NCBI GenBank assembly: GCA_910588455.1
Contig: CAJUPG010000044.1
Location: 1-17,560, forward strand
Length of the DNA: 17,560 nt
Direction: 5' to 3'
Source of the DNA: an uncultured Oscillospiraceae bacterium
GTDB lineage: Bacteria > Bacillota > Clostridia > Oscillospirales > Oscillospiraceae
The notes below the pieces were generated by a model that worked only from the letters and a program-made list of their open reading frames with translations, was not told the origin of the DNA and made no database searches. Of the stretch, positions 13,118 through 17,560 are shown piece after piece (position 1 is the first letter of the stretch; each line of letters begins with the position of its first letter). Position numbers and translations under genes: made by a program.

Positions 13118-14443
13118 TCTTGAGAATTCCGCCAGCCGGTCCAGGGACACAATGACCGCCGAGTTGGGCGGCGCGGTCAGAGCCGGGCGGTCGGTGACCT
13201 TCAGGGTTCCCTCAGCCTCCATAGTCAGGCTCTTGCCGGTATAGGGGTTGGAGCGCTGGAGGGACAGTTTCATCTCCGTCTGGCTCAAGGAGGATTCCAC
13301 GCTCACCTGAACGCCGTCCGGGTCCGGGTAGGAGGCCCGCATGGTGTAGCCGTTTATGCCCTCTCTGCTCCCCTTCAGGACAAGGCTGTAGGTCCGGCCT
13401 CCCTGGCTGAAGCTGTTTACATAGCCCTCTTCCCGGCGCTCAAAGCCGCTGTCTCCAGCCAGGCGGTTATACAGGGCCAGCAGGTCCGCGCAGGTCATCT
13501 CCGCGTTGTCCAGGGGCAGGGCCTCCAGCTTGCTCCGGATCAGGTCCTCATAGGTCCCGTCAGTCTGCTCCGGGTCCGCCCACTCCAGCAGGTCCCCATA
13601 GACCGACTCCCCGGGGGTCTGGGAATCGCTGCCGTACTCCATCTGATACCAGACGGTGGCCGCTCCCACTTCCGCCCCCTCCTCCATAAGCGATTTGGAA
13701 TGGAAATAGTATGCGCCGGTTTGGGAATCCCCCCGGACCACCGCGTCGATGGCGCTGGGCAGGCCCGCCGCCCCGGAGCCGCTCAGGCGGATGGTCCCCT
13801 CCAGCTCGCTGCCGGTGCCGGTGGCATACATGGTAAAATTGTCACAGGCCATCACCAGCTCGCCCTTGTTCTGGTCCACGGTAAAGCTCCCCTGGGTCTG
13901 CCAGCTCTGGGACTGAAACCTCTGGGTCCAGAGCTGATACTGCTCCATCAGCTCATAGGTCTCCTGATTGTTGGCCAGCAAGGCGTTCACATCGTCAATA
14001 ATCACCGTCCGGCGCTGGGCGTCCCAGCCCACCCGGCAGTCCAGCGCCTCCGCCACATAGCGGGCGGGAATGTAGGTGCGGTTGGTCTCCGGGTCCAGAT
14101 AGGGGGCCACGTCGGTGGGGGTGGTCACCGCGTCGCCGTCACGCAGCACGGTCACCTGCTTCTGGTCGATGGTGAAGGAGACCATTACCGTTCCCTTGGT
14201 GGCGCTGATGGTCCGGGTGGCGCTGTTCCAGTGGATGTCCTCATCGGCAAAGCCCAGGGCCAGGAACACCGACCGGAAGGGAATCATGGTCCGTCCCTGC
14301 ACCAGCTTGGCGGGGGCGTCGGAGACCTCCATAGGTTCTCCGTTGATGACCACCGACGGGGCCTCTCCCGCGGCCAGGGCCGGGGTGCACAGTACCACCG
14401 CGCACAACAGCGCGCAAATCAGCGGCGCAAACAGTTTTTTCAT
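13115..14443 (-). CDS. Secreted protein with copper-amine-oxidase-like N-terminal domains
   Basis: The 442-residue protein begins with a signal peptide (1 to about 25, cleavage after ALA). Two copies of the Cu_amine_oxidN1-type unit follow (about 29-80 and 86-150), each with its hallmark: RTMIPFRS (51-58) and RTYIPARYVAEAL (122-134), ending in W-x-x-x-x-R-T-x-x-I. Despite the name, this domain is a common wall or surface module in Firmicutes and has no oxidase activity. The remaining 290 residues are beta-rich and I do not recognise them. The ATG at 14443 follows GAAAGGAG. It starts 19 bases after the response-regulator gene, so it is probably the third gene of that two-component operon and might act as its extracellular partner. 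That role is inferred from position only. Confidence 0.85.
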   Translation of the reverse strand: MKKLFAPLICALLCAVVLCTPALAAGEAPSVVINGEPMEVSDAPAKLVQGRTMIPFRSVFLALGFADEDIHWNSATRTISATKGTVMVSFTIDQKQVTVLRDGDAVTTPTDVAPYLDPETNRTYIPARYVAEALDCRVGWDAQRRTVIIDDVNALLANNQETYELMEQYQLWTQRFQSQSWQTQGSFTVDQNKGELVMACDNFTMYATGTGSELEGTIRLSGSGAAGLPSAIDAVVRGDSQTGAYYFHSKSLMEEGAEVGAATVWYQMEYGSDSQTPGESVYGDLLEWADPEQTDGTYEDLIRSKLEALPLDNAEMTCADLLALYNRLAGDSGFERREEGYVNSFSQGGRTYSLVLKGSREGINGYTMRASYPDPDGVQVSVESSLSQTEMKLSLQRSNPYTGKSLTMEAEGTLKVTDRPALTAPPNSAVIVSLDRLAEFSR

Positions 14444-14462
14444 GACAGGGTGCTCCTTTCCG

Positions 14463-15170
14463 TCAGTCCTCCAGCATTCGGTAGCCGATGCCCAGCTCCG
14501 TGAGGATGTACTTGGGCTCGGAGGGGTTTTCCCGCAGCTTCCGGCGGATATTGGCCATATTGACCCGCAGGATCTGGTTGCTGCCGCTGCCCCCATAGGG
14601 GCCCCACACGTGCTCCAGGATAAAGTCGTAGGTGAGGACCTTACCCGCGTGGATGGACAGCAGCTCCAAAATTTTGAACTCGTTCTGGGTGAAGTGGATC
14701 TCCTCCTCCCCCAGTAAAACCTGGTGCCTGGTGATATCCACGGTCAAGTCCTTCACCTTATGGCAGTCCCGCTGAACCCCCATACTCAGCTTCAGCCGGT
14801 CCGCCCGGCGAAGGGTGGTGCGGATGCGGGCCAGCAGCTCCGGCACGCCGAAGGGCTTTACCACATAGTCGTCCGCCCCCATGTCCAGGGCCTTCACCTT
14901 CTCCGACTCCCGGTCCCGGGCGGAGATTACAATCACCGGCACCTCACTGGGCAGGCCGCTGAGCTGGGACAGCACCTGGGTGCCGTCCATATCGGGCAGG
15001 CCCAAATCCAGCAGGACCAGATCCGGCTGATGGGAGAAGAACAGGGACAGTCCCTCCTTGCCGCTGGTGGCAGCGATTGCCTTATAGTCGCTGGCGTGGA
15101 GGGCGCGGCAGATGAAATTGCTGATGGTCCGCTCGTCCTCAATCACCAGTATCACGCGTTTTTCACTCAT
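14463..15170 (-). CDS. OmpR/KdpE-type response regulator
   Basis: The 235-residue protein has a receiver domain (about 5-120) with acidic residues Glu11 and Asp12, phosphorylation site Asp55, Ser83 and Lys105 in the VKPFG motif, then an OmpR-type winged helix (about 135-233). The sequence ending NIRRKLRENPSEPKYILTELGIGYRM is very KdpE-like. KdpE is activated by KdpD and switches on the kdpFABC potassium pump, but no kdpFABC genes are present here, so the target may differ and I leave the symbol empty. The ATG at 15170 lies inside the kinase gene's last codons, an 8-base overlap, with AAGGAG 7 bases upstream. The secreted CuAO-like protein gene follows in the same direction. Confidence 0.93.
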   Translation of the reverse strand: MSEKRVILVIEDERTISNFICRALHASDYKAIAATSGKEGLSLFFSHQPDLVLLDLGLPDMDGTQVLSQLSGLPSEVPVIVISARDRESEKVKALDMGADDYVVKPFGVPELLARIRTTLRRADRLKLSMGVQRDCHKVKDLTVDITRHQVLLGEEEIHFTQNEFKILELLSIHAGKVLTYDFILEHVWGPYGGSGSNQILRVNMANIRRKLRENPSEPKYILTELGIGYRMLED

Positions 15171-16323
15171 ATTTGATCTCCTTGATGGGCAGGCCGAACC
15201 GGAACACCGCGCCCCCTTCACCGCCGTTCTCCGCCTCGAAAAAGCCCTCATGTATCTGGATGATGCTCTGGCACACGGACAGGCCGATCCCCATCCCCCG
15301 GGACTTGTCGTTGGACTGGGGCATGAACTGCCGCCCCTCCTGGATGGCCTGGAGCACATCCTCCGACAGCCCCCGTCCCTGGTCCAGAACCTCCACTACT
15401 GCCCAGTCCTCCCGGCGGTACAGCTTCAGACGGACGCTTTCCCGGTCTCCTGAGTGGCGGATGGCATTTTCCAGCAGATTGATAATCACCTGCTTCACCA
15501 GCATGGGGTCCATTTCCAGATAGAGGATATCGTCGGACAGCTCCAGGGACACCTGGCTGTCGGGAAAACGCCGGCGGATCGTCAATGCCGCGTCGCCGGC
15601 CACCTCCTCCAGCATCTCCGGCTGCTTGCTGATGGTCATGGTGCCATCCCGGATGCGGGTAACGGAGAGGATATTCTCCACCATGGCAATCAGGGAGTTT
15701 GCGTCGTTGCGGATGTCCTGAAGCAGGGAGATGCTCTTTTCCGAGTACATCTCCTCACTGCTCAGAAGCACCGTGGCCGCTCCGGAGATACCCGTCAAGG
15801 GGGTGCGCAGGTCGTGGGACACCGCCCGTAAAATGTTCCCCCGGATGGTCTCCCGGGCGGCTTCCAGCTGGATGGCGTTTTTTTCCGCATTCAGCCGCTC
15901 GTTGGCTTCATAGAGCTCCTTGGTGTTCTGCTCCCGGCGGGCGGCCTCCACAGCCTGATTCTTGGTGGTGGCGGTCAAGCCGCAGATAATAAAGGCAATC
16001 ACCACCATGCTCACCATAGCCACTGGATAGCCTGCGTAGCTGAGGGAAAACTGGGCGTAGGGCTCCATAAAGAAGTAGTTGATGCAGAACGCCCCGAACA
16101 GGGAGGCCCCCACCCCATACACAAAGCTGTTTGTAAGCAGGGCGATGAACAGCACCGCCAGCACATAGACCAGGGCGGAGTTGTTTTCCGCACCGGTGTA
16201 GTCCAGCAGCATATCGCTGACCCAGAAGGCCACCGTCATAAAAAGGCCGGTGATAATCAGGTCCAGCAGAGGCCGGGGGAAGTACCGGCTGCTCTTGGTG
16301 AGCCAGATCAGAATCCGGTTCAT
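15163..16323 (-). CDS. Short KdpD-type sensor histidine kinase (DUF4118)
   Basis: The 386-residue protein resembles the C-terminal half of KdpD. Four membrane segments (about 18-38, 48-64, 66-84 and 99-116) form the DUF4118 unit. A coiled linker (121-158) leads to the dimerisation helix with phospho-acceptor His170 in SHDLRTPL, and the ATPase domain has N-box Asn286, D-x-G-x-G (314-318) and GMGIGL (343-348). The N-terminal KdpD cytoplasmic sensor and Usp domains of the roughly 900-residue classical enzyme, which carry the ATP and c-di-AMP sites, are missing. That is a recognised shorter architecture rather than obvious truncation, because the start has its own ribosome site (GAGAGG) and promoter. 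Its stop overlaps the regulator gene's ATG, so the two are coupled. Confidence 0.93.
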   Translation of the reverse strand: MNRILIWLTKSSRYFPRPLLDLIITGLFMTVAFWVSDMLLDYTGAENNSALVYVLAVLFIALLTNSFVYGVGASLFGAFCINYFFMEPYAQFSLSYAGYPVAMVSMVVIAFIICGLTATTKNQAVEAARREQNTKELYEANERLNAEKNAIQLEAARETIRGNILRAVSHDLRTPLTGISGAATVLLSSEEMYSEKSISLLQDIRNDANSLIAMVENILSVTRIRDGTMTISKQPEMLEEVAGDAALTIRRRFPDSQVSLELSDDILYLEMDPMLVKQVIINLLENAIRHSGDRESVRLKLYRREDWAVVEVLDQGRGLSEDVLQAIQEGRQFMPQSNDKSRGMGIGLSVCQSIIQIHEGFFEAENGGEGGAVFRFGLPIKEIKYE

Positions 16324-16365
16324 ACCTCTCGGCTCCCTTCCGCTCCCATTGGAACTTTTGCATCA

Positions 16366-16394
16366 ATTATACCATACAACAAAAGGAACGTAAA
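16366..16394 (-). promoter_or_regulatory. Sigma-A-type promoter of the kinase-regulator operon
   Basis: On the minus strand: TTTACG (16394-16389), 17-base spacer, perfect TATAAT (16371-16366). The start near 16359 leaves about 36 bases of leader. The surrounding stretch is AT-rich, unlike the coding DNA on both sides. Confidence 0.7.
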
Positions 16395-16420
16395 GTCTGG
16401 AAGGGGAGAAAAGGCTCTGG

Positions 16421-16452
16421 AAAATAAAACCAGGAGCCCAAAGGGCTCCTGG
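16421..16452 (-). terminator. Rho-independent terminator of the decarboxylase beta-subunit gene
   Basis: Read on the minus strand, CCAGGAGCCC (16452-16443) pairs with GGGCTCCTGG (16439-16430) around TTT, then TTTTATTTT follows. It lies 17 bases past the decarboxylase stop, separating this gene from the kinase operon. Confidence 0.88.
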
Positions 16453-16468
16453 CAGGTGAAACACAGGA

Positions 16469-17560
16469 TCAGCCGCCGAACACCTTGATCATGAAGCCCG
16501 CCGCACAAGCGGAGCCGATCACGCCGGCCACGTTGGGACCCATGGCGTGCATGAGCAGGAAGTTGGAGGGATTCTCCTTCTGGCCCACGTTCTGAGACAC
16601 GCGGGCGGCCATGGGCACCGCGGACACGCCGGCGGAGCCGATGAGGGGGTTGACCTTGCCCTTGGTGACAATATACATCACGTTGCCCAGGATCAGGCCG
16701 CCGGCTGTAGACAGCAGGAACGCGGTCAGGCCCAGGACAATAATGAACAGAGTCTCGCCCTTCAGGAACTCACTGGCGGTAGCCTTGAAGCCCACGGACA
16801 GGCCCAGGGGGATGGTCACGATGTTAATCAGGGCATTCTGGGCGGTGTCGGACAGACGCTCGGTCACGCCGCACTCACGGAACAGGTTGCCCAGCATCAG
16901 CATACCAATCAGGGGGGCCGTGTCGGGAATCAGCAGAACAACGAAGATGGTCACCGCGATGGGGAAAATGATCTTCTCGGTCTTGGACACGGTGCGCAGC
17001 TGGCTCATCTTCACCTTCCGGGACTCCTTGGAGGTGAGGGCCTTCATCAGCGGGGGCTGAATCATGGGAATCAGCGCCATGTAGGAATAGGCCGCGATGG
17101 CGATGGCCGGCAGCAGCTTCACCGCCAGCTTGGAGGCCGTCAGAATTGCCGTCGGGCCGTCCGCGCCGCCGATTACGCCGATGGCGGCGGCATCCGCGGG
17201 GGAGAAGGTGATAACCGGAATAAAGGGCAGCACACTGTGCAGGGCACTGGTGATGGGGTCCACACACAGGGCCATCAGGAACGCGGCGAAGATGCCCAGC
17301 TGAGCGGCAGCGCCCAGCAGCAGGGCCGTGGGGTTGGCCAGCAGAGGACCAAAGTCCGTCATAGCGCCGATGCCCATAAAGATAATGGACGGATAGATGG
17401 CGTACTGCACGCCCTGATAGAGCACCCACATGAAGCCCACCGTACCGCTGTGGGTGGCGGGGTCATAGAGAGGCTCGGCAAACAGCCCGGTGAGAGGCAG
17501 GTTAGCCAGCAGCATACCAAAGGCGATGGGGACCAGCAGCAGGGGCTCAAAGCCCTTGCC
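16469..17560 (-). CDS. Sodium ion-translocating decarboxylase beta subunit, partial (N-terminus off window)
   Basis: The visible 363 residues are the membrane subunit of a biotin-dependent sodium-pumping decarboxylase (oxaloacetate, methylmalonyl-CoA or glutaconyl-CoA type). The conserved GVIGGADGPTAIL lies at visible residues 128-140, with the ion-pathway aspartate at 134 (17159-17161). The C-terminal NPLIGSAGVSAVPMAARVSQ and NFLLMHAMGPNVAGVIGSACAAG stretches are also characteristic. Many hydrophobic helices are present. The reading frame is open to base 17560, so a short N-terminal part (perhaps 20 residues, judged against the usual roughly 375) is missing. This subunit couples decarboxylation to sodium export. 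The alpha, gamma or biotin-carrier genes would be expected upstream, beyond the window. The substrate cannot be told from this subunit alone, so I give no symbol. Confidence 0.92.
   Translation of the reverse strand, partial: GKGFEPLLLVPIAFGMLLANLPLTGLFAEPLYDPATHSGTVGFMWVLYQGVQYAIYPSIIFMGIGAMTDFGPLLANPTALLLGAAAQLGIFAAFLMALCVDPITSALHSVLPFIPVITFSPADAAAIGVIGGADGPTAILTASKLAVKLLPAIAIAAYSYMALIPMIQPPLMKALTSKESRKVKMSQLRTVSKTEKIIFPIAVTIFVVLLIPDTAPLIGMLMLGNLFRECGVTERLSDTAQNALINIVTIPLGLSVGFKATASEFLKGETLFIIVLGLTAFLLSTAGGLILGNVMYIVTKGKVNPLIGSAGVSAVPMAARVSQNVGQKENPSNFLLMHAMGPNVAGVIGSACAAGFMIKVFGG

Overview
The window looks like chromosomal DNA from a GC-rich, spore-forming Clostridia bacterium, probably of the Oscillospiraceae group (Flavonifractor, Lawsonibacter or Oscillibacter-like). 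The taxonomic call is an inference from gene content: the start of a spoIIA sporulation operon, a protein with S-layer homology domains, a BlaI/M56 regulator pair, a type 2 pyrF, and the beta subunit of a sodium-pumping decarboxylase. I see no phage, insertion sequence, CRISPR array, tRNA or rRNA gene. Most of it reads as core or regulatory chromosome.

Layout. Bases 1-435 (minus strand) hold the beginning of spoIIAB, cut by the window edge, and complete spoIIAA. A divergent promoter drives a cytoplasmic GH13 alpha-amylase-family enzyme overlapping a D-glutamate cyclase-like (DUF4392) gene. Next is a 21-bp-arm palindrome that can act as terminator and as operator, then a BlaI-family repressor and an M56 (BlaR1-like) membrane metalloprotease with a very large C-terminal sensor region. 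The protease frame is interrupted by one in-frame TAG, with about 97 further open codons behind it. Bases 6336-9385 carry a sigma-A promoter, a 969-residue secreted protein with three SLH domains and five diverged copies of a roughly 140-residue module, and a strong terminator.

Bases 9409-10377 (minus strand) encode a DUF378 membrane protein, cytidine deaminase and a YtxH-like small protein. A plus-strand pyrimidine operon follows: pyrC, a four-helix membrane protein and pyrF, joined by overlaps or a 1-base gap. It ends at a bidirectional terminator facing a minus-strand operon encoding a short KdpD-type histidine kinase, a KdpE-type regulator and a secreted protein with copper-amine-oxidase-like N-terminal repeats. 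Last, cut by the right edge, is the decarboxylase beta subunit with its own terminator.

The most notable points are the large-sensor BlaI/M56 system with its interrupted reading frame and palindromic control region, the SLH protein whose repeats look like papain-fold (NlpC/P60 or CHAP-like) modules lacking catalytic residues, and two small operons that join known regulators or enzymes to uncharacterised membrane or secreted proteins.
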